Source: CAZMSQ01 sp964569025
Lineage (GTDB): Bacteria; Bacteroidota; Bacteroidia; Chitinophagales; Saprospiraceae
Direction of reading: 5' to 3'
DNA length: 64,000 bases
Assembly (NCBI GenBank): GCA_964569025.1
Contig: CAZMSQ010000001.1
Coordinates: forward strand, 248,001 to 312,000
The notes beneath the pieces are model-generated. The model did not search any database and was not told the origin of the DNA. It saw nothing but the letters and a program-made list of their open reading frames with translations. Position numbers and translations under genes: made by a program. Each line of letters opens with the position of its first letter. Positions within the stretch are counted from its first letter, which is position 1. Shown here in pieces: positions 16,559-26,210 of the stretch.

Positions 16559-19500
16559 TTACATATTCCTACGGTATTGCCCTCCTACCTGATAGAGTGC
16601 GTGAGTCATTTGCCCCAAGGTGCAGTATTTGGCAGCTTCCATGAGTTGTGCAAACGTATTTTCATTGCGTACGGCCACATCTTGTAAAGCCTTCAGGGCG
16701 GAGGTCCCTTTATCAGTGAAAGCTGTGTGTAGGTAATCCCGGGTCTGAATCTGAGCCTCTTTCTCTGCAGTTGTTGACCGGATCACTTCTTCCGGAATAA
16801 TCGTGGGCGAGCCCTCCTTGCTCAGATATGTATTTACTCCGACAATGGGGTACTCACCGGTATGCTTGAGGGTTTCATAATATAGGCTTTCTTCCTGAAT
16901 TTTCCCGCGTTGGTACATGGTCTCCATGGCTCCCAGAACACCACCACGCTCGGTGATTCGGTCAAACTCAGAGAGCACTGCCTCCTCTACGAGGTCGGTC
17001 AATTCTTCAATGATAAACGCCCCTTGCAGAGGATTTTCATTGCGTGCCAACCCCAACTCTTTGTTAATAATCAACTGAATGGCAACGGCTCTGCGCACAC
17101 TTTCTTCGGTAGGCGTTGTGATTGCTTCATCATAGGCATTGGTATGGAGTGAATTGCAGTTGTCATAAATGGCATAGAGCGCCTGCAAAGTGGTTCTGAT
17201 ATCATTGAAGCTGATTTCTTGAGCATGGAGAGATCTTCCTGACGTTTGGATATGGTATTTCAGCTTCTGCGAACGTTCATCGGCATCGTACTTTTCCCGC
17301 ATTGCTTTGGCCCAAATTCGTCGGGCCACGCGACCGATTACCGCATACTCAGGATCAATGCCATTTGAAAAGAAGAATGACAAATTTGGCGCAAACTTGT
17401 TGATATCCATTCCTCGGCTCAGATAATATTCCACAAAGGTGAATCCGTTGGCCAAGGTGAAGGCCAGCTGCGTAATCGGGTTGGCTCCGGCTTCTGCGAT
17501 ATGGTATCCTGAGATAGACACAGAGTAAAAGTTCCGGACATTGTGATCAATGAAATACGCTTGCACATCTCCCATGAGTCGGAGGGAGAATTCTGTGGAG
17601 AATATACATGTATTCTGAGCCTGATCTTCCTTCAGAATATCAGCCTGCACGGTCCCCCGAACTGAAGACAAGGCCTTTGCTTTCATTTCATTATAAACGG
17701 TTTCCGGCAGCACCTGATCTCCGGTCAGTCCAAGAAGCATCAGTCCGAGGCCGTTGTTCCCTTTGGGCACCTCACCCCTGTAGGTAGGTCGGGGAAGGCC
17801 TCTGTCATCATAAGTGGTTTTCAGTTTTTCCTCTACCAAATGCCCGAGGTCATGCTCCCGAATGTAGCGCTCGCATTGTTGATCAATTGCTGTATTCATG
17901 AAAAATGCGGTCATGGCAGCTGCCGGACCATTGATTGTCATGGATACAGATGTTTTCGGGTCGCATAGGTCGAAACCTGAGTACAGCTTTTTCGCATCAT
18001 CGAGGCAACACACACTGACACCTGAATTACCAATCTTCCCGTAGATGTCAGGACGGTGATCGGGGTCCTCGCCATAGAGGGTGACCGAGTCAAAGGCTGT
18101 TGACAGACGGGCCGCAGGCATATCTGAAGAAAGGTAGTGAAAACGTTTATTGGTACGTTCCGGCCCTCCCTCACCAGCAAACATTCGCGTGGGGTCTTCA
18201 CCCTGTCGTTTGAATGGGAATACGCCAGCCGTGTAGGGGAATTCGCCAGGTACATTTTCACGAAGCTGCCACCTGAGAATTTCACCCCAGTCCTTGTAAG
18301 AAGGTAAAATGACTTTTGGAATGGGGGTTTGAGAAAGAGAAAACGTGTGAGTCGGCACACTGATTTTCCGACCTCTCACCTCATATGTATATTCGTCCGA
18401 TTGATAGGCCTGTTTTTTCGCTTCCCACGCATCAAGTAACCGCTGGCAGTGGCCATCCAAATCTCTTGACAGCTCATCATAGGTATTTTGCAGGGCACTC
18501 AGCAATTCTTCCTGACTGTCATTACCTGATTCCCGGATTGTATCAATGGTGGTACTTAGGGCAAACAACTTTCGCGCAATATGTTCCTGCTTGTCAACCC
18601 AACGGTCATAGCTGCGGTTGGATTCAGAAATTTCGGAAAGGTACCTGACACGGTTGGGTGGAATGATGTAAATCTTTTCACTCATCTCTCGGCTTCGGAC
18701 CAGAGAAGATTTCAGATGTCCGCCGGTTCGGGCACTGAGCGTATCCATTACCTGCCGATAGAGGGCGTTGGTTCCCGGGTCGTTGAATTGCGAGGCAATG
18801 GTGCCAAAGACGGGAATGTCCTCATCAGCTACATCAAAGAGCTGATGGTTCCTTTTGTACTGTTTCTTGACATCCCGAAGAGCGTCAAGTGCCCCGCGCT
18901 TGTCAAATTTATTGATGGCGATGACATCCGCAAAATCGAGCATATCGATTTTCTCCAGTTGCGTGGCAGCACCGTACTCCGGGGTCATCACATATAAAGA
19001 CACATTAGAGTGATCGATGATTTCGGTATCACTTTGGCCAATTCCCGAGGTTTCGAGAATAATCATATCGAAATGAGCAGCTTTTAGAATATCGAGTGCA
19101 CTTTGCACATACTTGCTCAATGCCAGATTACTTTGTCTGGTAGCCAAAGAGCGCATAAAGACCCGGTCAGAATTGATGGCATTCATGCGTATTCGGTCAC
19201 CGAGCAAGGCACCCCCCGTTTTCCGTTTTGAAGGGTCAACGGAAATAATGGCGAGTGTATTATCTTCAAAATCCAGCAGAAAACGACGCACCAACTCGTC
19301 GACAAGGCTGGACTTCCCGGCTCCACCTGTTCCGGTGATTCCCAATACAGGAATCGTATTCGTTTCTGACTGAGTCCTCTTTTCGAGGTCCTCAAGCCAG
19401 TGTTGATGATCCTCAGGAAAATTTTCAGCGGCCGAAATCAATCTGGCAATGGCTACCGGATCTTTGTCTGCCAAACGGTCAAGGCTCCCATCAATTTCTT

Positions 19501-19945
19501 TGCCAAGGGGAAAGTCAGACTGCCTGAGTACATCATTGATCATGCCCTGAAGCCCCAGTTCCCGACCGTCGTCTGGTGAGTATATTCTCGCTATGCCATA
19601 CTGGTGCAGCTCCTCTATTTCCGTGGGCAGAATGGTCCCACCACCACCTCCGAAAATCCGGATGTGACCCGCACCCTGCTCTTTCAGCAAATCGTACATG
19701 TATTTCAGATATTCTGTGTGCCCTCCCTGATAGGATGTAATGGCGATGGCCTGGGCATCTTCCTGAATAGCTGTGCTTACTATTTCCTGCACAGAGCGAT
19801 TGTGTCCGAGGTGGATTACTTCGGCACCTGATTGCTGCATAATGCGCCGCATGATATTGATGGCAGCATCGTGACCGTCAAAGAGTGACGCTGCAGTCAC
19901 AATCCTGATTTTGTGCTTGGGCTTGTAGATTTCTGTATTCTTCAT
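16559..19945 (-). CDS. icmF: Fused B12-dependent acyl-CoA mutase with G-protein chaperone (IcmF)
   Basis: A 1128-residue protein in the IcmF order: cobalamin-binding domain (residues 10-145, base-off motif D23-G-H25-D with downstream GGGGGT), MeaI-type P-loop GTPase (GTGGAGKS at 205-212, NKFD later), then the mutase barrel. IcmF interconverts isobutyryl- and n-butyryl-CoA using adenosylcobalamin, and some members also act on isovaleryl/pivalyl-CoA. The substrate-side segment YTAGVFPFKRQGEDPTR and the cofactor-contacting SVSMTINGPAAAM fit IcmF rather than methylmalonyl-CoA mutase, which has TMY in place of GVF. The ATG is complementary to 19943-19945. It converges on murF-alr (18 bp) and is divergent from fbp across a 359-bp region with a strong palindrome. 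Confidence 0.93.
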   Translation of the reverse strand: MKNTEIYKPKHKIRIVTAASLFDGHDAAINIMRRIMQQSGAEVIHLGHNRSVQEIVSTAIQEDAQAIAITSYQGGHTEYLKYMYDLLKEQGAGHIRIFGGGGGTILPTEIEELHQYGIARIYSPDDGRELGLQGMINDVLRQSDFPLGKEIDGSLDRLADKDPVAIARLISAAENFPEDHQHWLEDLEKRTQSETNTIPVLGITGTGGAGKSSLVDELVRRFLLDFEDNTLAIISVDPSKRKTGGALLGDRIRMNAINSDRVFMRSLATRQSNLALSKYVQSALDILKAAHFDMIILETSGIGQSDTEIIDHSNVSLYVMTPEYGAATQLEKIDMLDFADVIAINKFDKRGALDALRDVKKQYKRNHQLFDVADEDIPVFGTIASQFNDPGTNALYRQVMDTLSARTGGHLKSSLVRSREMSEKIYIIPPNRVRYLSEISESNRSYDRWVDKQEHIARKLFALSTTIDTIRESGNDSQEELLSALQNTYDELSRDLDGHCQRLLDAWEAKKQAYQSDEYTYEVRGRKISVPTHTFSLSQTPIPKVILPSYKDWGEILRWQLRENVPGEFPYTAGVFPFKRQGEDPTRMFAGEGGPERTNKRFHYLSSDMPAARLSTAFDSVTLYGEDPDHRPDIYGKIGNSGVSVCCLDDAKKLYSGFDLCDPKTSVSMTINGPAAAMTAFFMNTAIDQQCERYIREHDLGHLVEEKLKTTYDDRGLPRPTYRGEVPKGNNGLGLMLLGLTGDQVLPETVYNEMKAKALSSVRGTVQADILKEDQAQNTCIFSTEFSLRLMGDVQAYFIDHNVRNFYSVSISGYHIAEAGANPITQLAFTLANGFTFVEYYLSRGMDINKFAPNLSFFFSNGIDPEYAVIGRVARRIWAKAMREKYDADERSQKLKYHIQTSGRSLHAQEISFNDIRTTLQALYAIYDNCNSLHTNAYDEAITTPTEESVRRAVAIQLIINKELGLARNENPLQGAFIIEELTDLVEEAVLSEFDRITERGGVLGAMETMYQRGKIQEESLYYETLKHTGEYPIVGVNTYLSKEGSPTIIPEEVIRSTTAEKEAQIQTRDYLHTAFTDKGTSALKALQDVAVRNENTFAQLMEAAKYCTLGQMTHALYQVGGQYRRNM

Positions 19946-20106
19946 TAAGGAATCTTTTGGAATGTCTTGCCTGACTGCAATATAACAGGAAAGGTGTATT
20001 CGGAGTTGTGGAAACCACCTCCAGTGAAGTTTCGCTTCAAAAACAATGCCGCCTCACATATCGAGGCAAGTAAATGCCTGCCAAAACAACCATTAGGAAA
20101 GAGAAT

Positions 20107-20124
20107 TCATGACATAAATCATGA
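20107..20124. promoter_or_regulatory. 18-bp palindrome, candidate operator
   Basis: TCATGA (20107-20112), six bases CATAAA, TCATGA (20119-20124). Because TCATGA is itself a palindrome the site reads the same way as inverted and as direct repeats. The arm-N6-arm geometry is like CRP/FNR-type sites. It is 162 bp from the icmF start and 181 bp from the fbp start. Confidence 0.45.
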
Positions 20125-20247
20125 GGAAATTGAGCTTTTTTCCGGTAAAGGAGATAGGTCAGCTCCTCGGGATTTCTCTATTTTGCGAGTGATGAGAACT
20201 GACAGATGCCTGGGGTATGTCATGGCCCGATGTCTGTGGCATTTCAA

Positions 20248-20264
20248 AAAAGATGGTATCTTTT
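20248..20264. repeat. Perfect inverted repeat upstream of fbp
   Basis: AAAAGAT, GGT, ATCTTTT: 7-bp arms around 3 bases, 41 bp before the fbp ATG. It has no T-run beyond the arm, so an operator or mRNA leader hairpin is as likely as a terminator. Confidence 0.4.
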
Positions 20265-20304
20265 GCTCCGGAGAACGACCCAAACGTGTATTTAATTGAA
20301 TACT

Positions 20305-21318
20305 ATGGACACCAATAGGATTATCACACTTGATGAATTTATCATCAGCCGACAAAAAGATTTCTCATATGCCACTGGAGAGCTCACAGGCTTACTTCGT
20401 GATATCGGCGTAGCTGCAAAAATAGTGAACCGGGAAGTGAACCGTGCAGGTCTGGTGAGTATTCTTGGAGTTGCCGGTCAGGAAAACCATTCAGGTGATG
20501 ATGTTCAGAAACTGGATGTCTACGCCAATGAGAAACTCATCGATTGCCTGAAAAACAGTGGTGAGTGCTGTGGAGTCGCCTCGGAAGAAAACACAGATTT
20601 CATTCCGTTTCCCACAATTGAATCAAAGAGCGCCAAGTATGTGGTGATTTTTGATCCGTTAGATGGTTCTTCCAACATTGATGTCAATGTATCGGTCGGC
20701 ACCATTTTCGGCATTTACAGGCGAAAGTCAGACCCAACAGGCCCGTGTGAACTTGGAGATTTTCTGCAGAAGGGTCTTGATTTGGTAGCTGCGGGTTATG
20801 TCATATATGGCACCTCTACCATCATGGTGTATTCCACAGGCCGAGGTGTAAACGGGTTTACGCTCGATCCGTCAATCGGTGAGTTTTGCCTGTCTCACCG
20901 AGACATACAGATACCAGCCAGAGGAAGATATTACAGTGTCAATCAAGGGTATTATCTGAAATTTGATGTAGAAATGCGCAGATATATCGACTATTGTTCA
21001 GATTTGAATCTTCGCCTACGCTATATCGGTTCGATGGTTTCGGATATTCACCGTACCCTCTTCAAGGGGGGTATATTTTTGTATCCCAATACAAGAAAAT
21101 ATCCAAATGGCAAGTTGCGGCTCTTGTATGAGTGTAATCCGATGGCGTTTTTGGTTGAACAAGCTGGAGGAAAGGCTATTACGACCCAGCTTGAGCGGGT
21201 GCTTGAGGTAGACCCGAAGGAACTGCATCAGCGGTCTACTATTGTCATTGGCTCTCCTGAAATGATTGAGGAAATGCAGGAATTTGTGCAGCGCTACAGC
21301 GCAGTGAGTGGGTTATAA
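20305..21318 (+). CDS. fbp: Fructose-1,6-bisphosphatase, class I
   Basis: Hydrolyses fructose-1,6-bisphosphate in gluconeogenesis, in the cytosol. The 337-residue protein has the class I landmarks. Seen are the metal-binding FDPLDGSSNIDVNVSVGTIFG (given here from FDPLDGSSN to VGTIFG, about residues 115-137), GEENTDF-like SEENTDF upstream, YVIYGTSTIMVYSTG, and the substrate-contact segment LRYIGSMVSDIHRTLFKGG. The ATG at 20305 is chosen; an in-frame TTG at 20296 adds three residues. A stem-loop follows the stop. AMP inhibition is usual in the family but was not assessed. Confidence 0.96.
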   Translation: MDTNRIITLDEFIISRQKDFSYATGELTGLLRDIGVAAKIVNREVNRAGLVSILGVAGQENHSGDDVQKLDVYANEKLIDCLKNSGECCGVASEENTDFIPFPTIESKSAKYVVIFDPLDGSSNIDVNVSVGTIFGIYRRKSDPTGPCELGDFLQKGLDLVAAGYVIYGTSTIMVYSTGRGVNGFTLDPSIGEFCLSHRDIQIPARGRYYSVNQGYYLKFDVEMRRYIDYCSDLNLRLRYIGSMVSDIHRTLFKGGIFLYPNTRKYPNGKLRLLYECNPMAFLVEQAGGKAITTQLERVLEVDPKELHQRSTIVIGSPEMIEEMQEFVQRYSAVSGL

Positions 21319-21323
21319 AAAAA

Positions 21324-21352
21324 GGGGGATAAGACGCGTAGTCTCACCCCCC
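21324..21352. terminator. Probable bidirectional terminator fbp / M36 peptidase
   Basis: GGGGG (21324-21328) and AGAC (21331-21334) pair with GTCT (21341-21344) and CCCCC (within 21347-21354), with a small internal loop. It is flanked by a run of A on the left (21317-21323) and a later T-run at 21363-21368. It sits between convergent stops at 21318 and 21375. Confidence 0.5.
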
Positions 21353-21374
21353 CCTTCATCATATTTTTTGACCC

Positions 21375-24300
21375 TTATTGGACAATGACCTTCTCGACGA
21401 AGGTGCCATTTGGGGTACTTACATTCAGAAAATACAGTCCAGGCGCAACCGCAGACAGAGGGATTGACTGTACCTGCCCTCCAACCCTAAGATTTAGCTG
21501 GCGCTGTAGAACCTGCTTTCCATCGATGGTAAACAGTTGGAGAGTGCCTGCACCAGATTCATGACACGCTATATTGACCAGCAGGTAATCAGAGGCTGGA
21601 TTCGGATATGGCGTGATACCCGGCTGAGCAATTGTCAACTCGTTGTCACTGGTTGGGATTCCTGGCTCGACTACGGTTCCGCGTCCCGGGGCAAAGGCAC
21701 AAGCTTCATCTCCCTGATCTGTGGTCAGGCACGCTTCTGAGTGATAATTGAACATGTCCATAATTTCTACATCATCGAGGGTCCATCCATTTGGTGGATT
21801 CTCGACTGCATCCTGAGACTGGCCAAAGCGCCATCTGAGTAGTATCTCCTCACCAGCCCATGGGCTGAGGTCTACATAAGAAGCAACATAATTACCTGAG
21901 TTTCCGGAAAAGGCCCTGATGCCTGGAATTGCAAATGTGGTGTAGGCAACAGGACGCTCATATCCCTCTCTGAAGATTTCTGCGTCCGGACGTTCCCAGC
22001 GTTGACCCTGCTCGGCGGAGATTTCGATGATGCCGCCATCTTGACTGGGCCTCAAATCATAGTTGTGGTAAAATCGAAGGACAGGCTGGTTACCGGTCAC
22101 ATCGAAAGATTCGACTGATTGAAGCGCTTGTTCGCTGTCTGCATCGTCTGTTACCTGGTCATAGTCGACGTGCCACGCAAAATTTCCGCTATACGCAGGT
22201 TTGCTGTTGGTATATGTCCATTTTTCTTCACCCTGAAGCGCCTCTACCAGCCATGTGAGATTGTTCTCTTCCATGTCGTCTTTAAACTGGCTGATTGAAA
22301 ATAGTCCAGGATCAGATGCCAACTGGTAAGTCAGACTGACAGATGCTCCGGATGCAAGGGATCCGACTTCAAACACCACCACATCGCCCTGAGCTGTTCC
22401 GCCGTTGGAGGCCGAGCCGCTGACATAAGAGGCTCCCTGAGGGATGGCATCACTGACAACCAGTCCGGTTACTGCCTCATCTTTGTCGTTGGTCACAGAA
22501 AGCGTTACTGATATGGTCTCTCCTGCCTCGATGAGAGGGGTAACATTCTTGCTGATTTTTACCTCTTTGATACAGGAAGGGCGCGTTTCGAAACTTTCAA
22601 GCTCGTCGCCAATACTATTGATATTACCTTGATCAGCAAACCACCCCATACCACGACGGGCGAAGACTTCCCAGATAATACATTGATTTGCGCCGTTGTA
22701 ATTAATTTGGTCCGCCATCAGGATGGCATCGCGGCCGTCGAGCATCCCGGGGCCGCATGGTTGCATTTTCATCCCGTCCATGACAAGCTGCATAGCTATG
22801 TTATTGCCTCCTGACCCGTAAAAGATGTCCGGATCGAAACCATAGGCATCAATAAGGGCCCAGTACAAATCCCAAAGGGTGGCTGCCCACACATTGCCCA
22901 CTCCATAGGGGGCGGGGTCATTATCGAATGCATCGGAAAAGGTCAAAGGGTTGACTGACATGTCTGTGGAGTACGGAAACGGTCTGATTCCATTTCCACT
23001 CAAGTCTTCATTGTTGACATAGGTTCCATACCCACGAGCTGTTGTCCCGACGTCTCCTGGTCTGACGGTTGCAGCGAGGCTGATAAAGTCACTCCAGCCT
23101 TCACCCATCTGTTCGGCATTCCCGAGACACCCTGAATTGCCGGGACCACCGGTGAGGCGGTTTGAAATGCCGTGTGTGTATTCATGACCAACCACGGTAT
23201 TATCAAGACTTGCATCCAGTTGGTCCGGCCCGTTGTAATTGGGAATTACCAGGCTGACCTCAACCACACCCTGAGCCACCTGCTGTTTAATCAACTGGCA
23301 GGCGCTGTTGCCAAGCATGACAACCGGTATATCAACAAGTTCATTAAAGGTTCCGGGACCCATAGAAATCAAGTCTTCGTTAAAGTTGCAGATGATGCAA
23401 CCAATGGCTCCTGCCTGCTGTACCCGATATGCTTTCTCACTGAAGAAACAGCCACCGCGATCTACAATGGCAATTTTTCCTTCCAGTTCGTCTGGGTTGA
23501 TCACATCTTCACATGCATCGGTTTCTGATGGATTATCCTGACTATCGAAGGCGAGAGCCACCTCAGCAGTCACAGGAGTGCCACTGACTGGTTCGCCCCA
23601 GGTGGTGGAAGTCGTGGTCGCCTTGTAGGCTCCGGCAATAGAGGCCGGAGAATTGACGGTAACAAGCCTGTCTGAAAGGCCGGCATCCCAAAGGTACATC
23701 TGCATTCGGCCAGGCGCCCCGTCAGGAGGCGTCGAAAAATTGGCATTGTTGGTGCCACTCCCGTCATGTGCTTCAGCCCTGACCTCATCACCACCTAATC
23801 CGCCTTTCCCAAGGTTGCTGGCCTGAAAGTTTCCGGATTCCTCATTGAATCCATAAGCGTATGCAAAATCATACATGAACTTGTTGGCAAAAAACAGGTT
23901 TGTGACCGCAGCTTCCTTATAAGTATCAGGATTTTGTGCTAAATCAAGCGGAAAATTAAACGTCAATGTAGGGCCGCCATCAGGACCGGCAGCATCGGGT
24001 TCGTTATTTGCATCTTCATCAAGATAGGCCTGTACACTCATGCCACGGGTCGTCGTATAATTTGGCTCTCCATCACCATTGGTGTCATGCCAATGGTATG
24101 GACCACTTGTATATGATCGTGGGTCCTGAATGACTGACCGAGAGCCAATGCTTGGACTTTCAAGCAGATAAAGGTGGCCGTCAACGACTTCTGCGAAGAC
24201 GTTATAGCTTCCTGGTTCTGAAGTTATTGAGGCAGTCTGAGACTCATATCCGGTTGTTTGATGATCATGATCACAGGCATCCATTCGCTTGAGCGGATGA

Positions 24301-24932
24301 GCACGGCAATAGACGGTATAATTATGCTGATCAAGGATCTCTCCCGTTTGTGCATCAACCCGGATGCTCCACATGTCGGGATTCCCGGCCATATTGAGGG
24401 TCATATCCCATGCAAGGCGCACCGCGCCGTCGACAGGCTGCCAGATTTGTTTGACTTCGACCGGTTCACGGGCAAATTCTCCATTCTCAAAAACAAAATG
24501 CGTTTGACTTTTCCGCTCACGCAACACAATGGCAGGTGAACTGCCTGTCAGCGATTTCAACACTTGCTGCAAAGCGACATCAGCTGACAAAATATCCGTA
24601 ACAGGGACAACCGCTTCCGCAAGATTTGGTACAAATCGGTTGCCAATATGAAAGACCTTTCCGTCATGGATGTTGAGATTGAGAATGGCATTGTATACAT
24701 CCAACTGCCCATATTGCTGACACAGGTACACATGGGTCACTTGATTGTGGGGAGAGGTGTACTGGTCAGAAATCGTGTATGCAGAAATGTCTTGGTGCGT
24801 CAGGCCCAGAGCAGTGTGATGTTCGACAAGATATTGGTCGACAATTCTCTGGATGGGATCCTGAGCACAGAGTCCGAATGAACCGGCGGTCATTAGGGTA
24901 GCGCAAAGGATGAGCGTGAAAAAATGCTTCAT
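21375..24932 (-). CDS. Secreted M36 fungalysin-type metallopeptidase with PA and T9SS sorting domains
   Basis: A 1185-residue exported protease starting at the ATG complementary to 24930-24932 (MKHFFTLILC). The frame runs on upstream, but there the signal peptide is lost. Order: signal peptide 1-23; FTP/PepSY-like propeptide to about 215; M36 catalytic domain from about 240, with zinc ligands in HEYTH (583-587) and E611 in EGWSD. A protease-associated domain (about 465-565, KIAIVDRGGCFFSEKA) is inserted before the active site. Next come a DUF11-like Ig domain (about 790-870), a beta-sandwich and a T9SS sorting domain from TPYPNPASDYLL to the end (VEKVIVQ). The inserted PA domain is a known M36 arrangement. 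Likely a nutrient-scavenging or adhesion-linked surface protease (inference). Confidence 0.93.
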   Translation of the reverse strand: MKHFFTLILCATLMTAGSFGLCAQDPIQRIVDQYLVEHHTALGLTHQDISAYTISDQYTSPHNQVTHVYLCQQYGQLDVYNAILNLNIHDGKVFHIGNRFVPNLAEAVVPVTDILSADVALQQVLKSLTGSSPAIVLRERKSQTHFVFENGEFAREPVEVKQIWQPVDGAVRLAWDMTLNMAGNPDMWSIRVDAQTGEILDQHNYTVYCRAHPLKRMDACDHDHQTTGYESQTASITSEPGSYNVFAEVVDGHLYLLESPSIGSRSVIQDPRSYTSGPYHWHDTNGDGEPNYTTTRGMSVQAYLDEDANNEPDAAGPDGGPTLTFNFPLDLAQNPDTYKEAAVTNLFFANKFMYDFAYAYGFNEESGNFQASNLGKGGLGGDEVRAEAHDGSGTNNANFSTPPDGAPGRMQMYLWDAGLSDRLVTVNSPASIAGAYKATTTSTTWGEPVSGTPVTAEVALAFDSQDNPSETDACEDVINPDELEGKIAIVDRGGCFFSEKAYRVQQAGAIGCIICNFNEDLISMGPGTFNELVDIPVVMLGNSACQLIKQQVAQGVVEVSLVIPNYNGPDQLDASLDNTVVGHEYTHGISNRLTGGPGNSGCLGNAEQMGEGWSDFISLAATVRPGDVGTTARGYGTYVNNEDLSGNGIRPFPYSTDMSVNPLTFSDAFDNDPAPYGVGNVWAATLWDLYWALIDAYGFDPDIFYGSGGNNIAMQLVMDGMKMQPCGPGMLDGRDAILMADQINYNGANQCIIWEVFARRGMGWFADQGNINSIGDELESFETRPSCIKEVKISKNVTPLIEAGETISVTLSVTNDKDEAVTGLVVSDAIPQGASYVSGSASNGGTAQGDVVVFEVGSLASGASVSLTYQLASDPGLFSISQFKDDMEENNLTWLVEALQGEEKWTYTNSKPAYSGNFAWHVDYDQVTDDADSEQALQSVESFDVTGNQPVLRFYHNYDLRPSQDGGIIEISAEQGQRWERPDAEIFREGYERPVAYTTFAIPGIRAFSGNSGNYVASYVDLSPWAGEEILLRWRFGQSQDAVENPPNGWTLDDVEIMDMFNYHSEACLTTDQGDEACAFAPGRGTVVEPGIPTSDNELTIAQPGITPYPNPASDYLLVNIACHESGAGTLQLFTIDGKQVLQRQLNLRVGGQVQSIPLSAVAPGLYFLNVSTPNGTFVEKVIVQ

Positions 24933-24979
24933 TGTCATTCTTATTGTGGGAAAAGAAAAGATGGTGAAAATTCGGTAAT

Positions 24980-24987
24980 CAAACATA
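24980..24987 (-). promoter_or_regulatory. -7 box for the M36 gene
   Basis: On the minus strand TATGTTTG, a TAnnTTTG match 48 nt before the start codon. No correctly spaced -33 element was seen. Confidence 0.3.
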
Positions 24988-25051
24988 CGTTATTCTGGGG
25001 AAAAACGCCATTTGAAGTCAATTGTTCGCAATGCAGCCGACAAGTGAAGCG

Positions 25052-26140
25052 TCATTGGGCAGGGCTGTCTCCTTCACCGTCTCTTTGCTTGAGTCGTTCA
25101 GCCCAAAGGCGCGCAGCGTGTAGCTGTAAATCAGGTACGGCATCGGATTCATCCATAATCTCCATTCCGAAAAGTGTTTCGACAATGTCCTCAAGAGTAA
25201 TGGTTCCTACCAGACTGCCGTAGTTGTCGACCGCAACTGCCTGGTGTGATCTTCTTCGGGTCAGTGTTTCGAAAAGATTGAACAAATGCTGGTCATCCTG
25301 CACAATGAGGATGTCGCGTTTGAGTTCGCTGAGTGTAGCCTCGTGTTCATCATCGGCCAGTTTCTCCAGGATTTCATCTTTGAGCACCAGGCCAGTGATA
25401 TGATCGGGACTTCCGCTGTAGACCGGAATGCGAGAATATCTAATCGGGTCATTTGCCTCATAAAAACTACTGACTGTCTCTTTCTCATCGGCAATGAGCA
25501 TGACCGTTCGTGGCGTCATAACATCCCTTACGGTGAGTTTTTCCAGACGCAACACATTCCGGATAATGGTTGATTCTTTTTCATCAAGGGTTCCGGTTTC
25601 TTTTCCCACCTTCGTCATGGCCAAAAAATCTGCCCGTGTCAGGACACTTTCGCTTTTATCTTTTTTAAGCCCTCTGGTGATGCGCTGACTGATCCAGACA
25701 AGTGGAGTTAAGACGGTCAGCATGATGCGCAGGGTCCTGACCGTGAAAGGAGCCAAAGACTTCCAATTGTTTGCGCCTATCGTTTTCGGGATGATTTCGG
25801 AAAGGACCAGAATGGCAAGAGTCATAATGACTGCAATGACTGACTCGACTGAAATCTGTAAAGGACCGAGAGTCATTGAGGCAGATCCGAAAAGATTTCC
25901 GGCCTGAACACCCACTCCAATGGCACCGACAGTGTGAGCGATCGTGTTGAGTGTCAGGATAGCGGAAAGCGGTCTGTCAATATCCTCCTTATACTGCATC
26001 AGGAGCTCTCCAGTCCGACCGCCCTCTTGAATTTTGAGTTGGGTATAAGACGGTGTGATACTGAGGAGGACAGCTTCAAGAATGGAACACAGGAATGAAA
26101 ATGCGATTGAGAGGAAGAAAAATGCGAATAGTAGGGTCAT
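25052..26140 (-). CDS. CNNM/DUF21 transmembrane protein with CBS pair (CorC/HlyC-related)
   Basis: A 362-residue membrane protein starting at the ATG complementary to 26138-26140 (MTLLFAFFFLSIAF); the frame extends upstream without family match. Residues 1-175 form the DUF21/CNNM membrane domain with its characteristic SILEAVLLSITPSY and VLSEIIPKTIGANN segments. Residues about 185-315 hold two CBS motifs (VRDVMTPRTVMLI, YGSLVGTITLEDIVETLFG). The family is implicated in Mg2+ or Co2+ transport. The usual C-terminal CorC_HlyC domain is missing: the protein ends about 25 residues after the CBS pair. It is third in a leftward run coaX, HMG-CoA synthase, this gene. Confidence 0.9.
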   Translation of the reverse strand: MTLLFAFFFLSIAFSFLCSILEAVLLSITPSYTQLKIQEGGRTGELLMQYKEDIDRPLSAILTLNTIAHTVGAIGVGVQAGNLFGSASMTLGPLQISVESVIAVIMTLAILVLSEIIPKTIGANNWKSLAPFTVRTLRIMLTVLTPLVWISQRITRGLKKDKSESVLTRADFLAMTKVGKETGTLDEKESTIIRNVLRLEKLTVRDVMTPRTVMLIADEKETVSSFYEANDPIRYSRIPVYSGSPDHITGLVLKDEILEKLADDEHEATLSELKRDILIVQDDQHLFNLFETLTRRRSHQAVAVDNYGSLVGTITLEDIVETLFGMEIMDESDAVPDLQLHAARLWAERLKQRDGEGDSPAQ

Positions 26141-26210
26141 ATGCAAGTGGCCTGTCTGGCTTTGGTTCTTGCAAAAATACGGTTTTGACACACATCGCTG
26201 CTCCGTCTGT

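Larger units (their letters stand above)
19946..20304. promoter_or_regulatory. Divergent icmF/fbp intergenic region
   Basis: This 359-bp gap holds no convincing gene: the 110-codon frame at 19967-20299 has no family features. It contains two notable inverted repeats (20107-20124 and 20248-20264) and a small hairpin TGAAG-TTTCG-CTTCA at about 20032-20046. I looked for a cobalamin riboswitch because of icmF and saw no convincing one. No clear TAnnTTTG promoter was found for either gene. Confidence 0.6.

Noticed and set aside
19967..20299. 110-codon plus-strand frame between icmF and fbp
   Set aside because: Composition is Cys/Lys/Arg-rich and irregular, with no signal, domain or RBS, and it crosses both inverted repeats. 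Better read as regulatory space.
19946..20304. Cobalamin riboswitch upstream of icmF
   Set aside because: Sought because icmF needs B12, but I saw no convincing B12-box arrangement or matching secondary structure. A covariance-model search would settle it.
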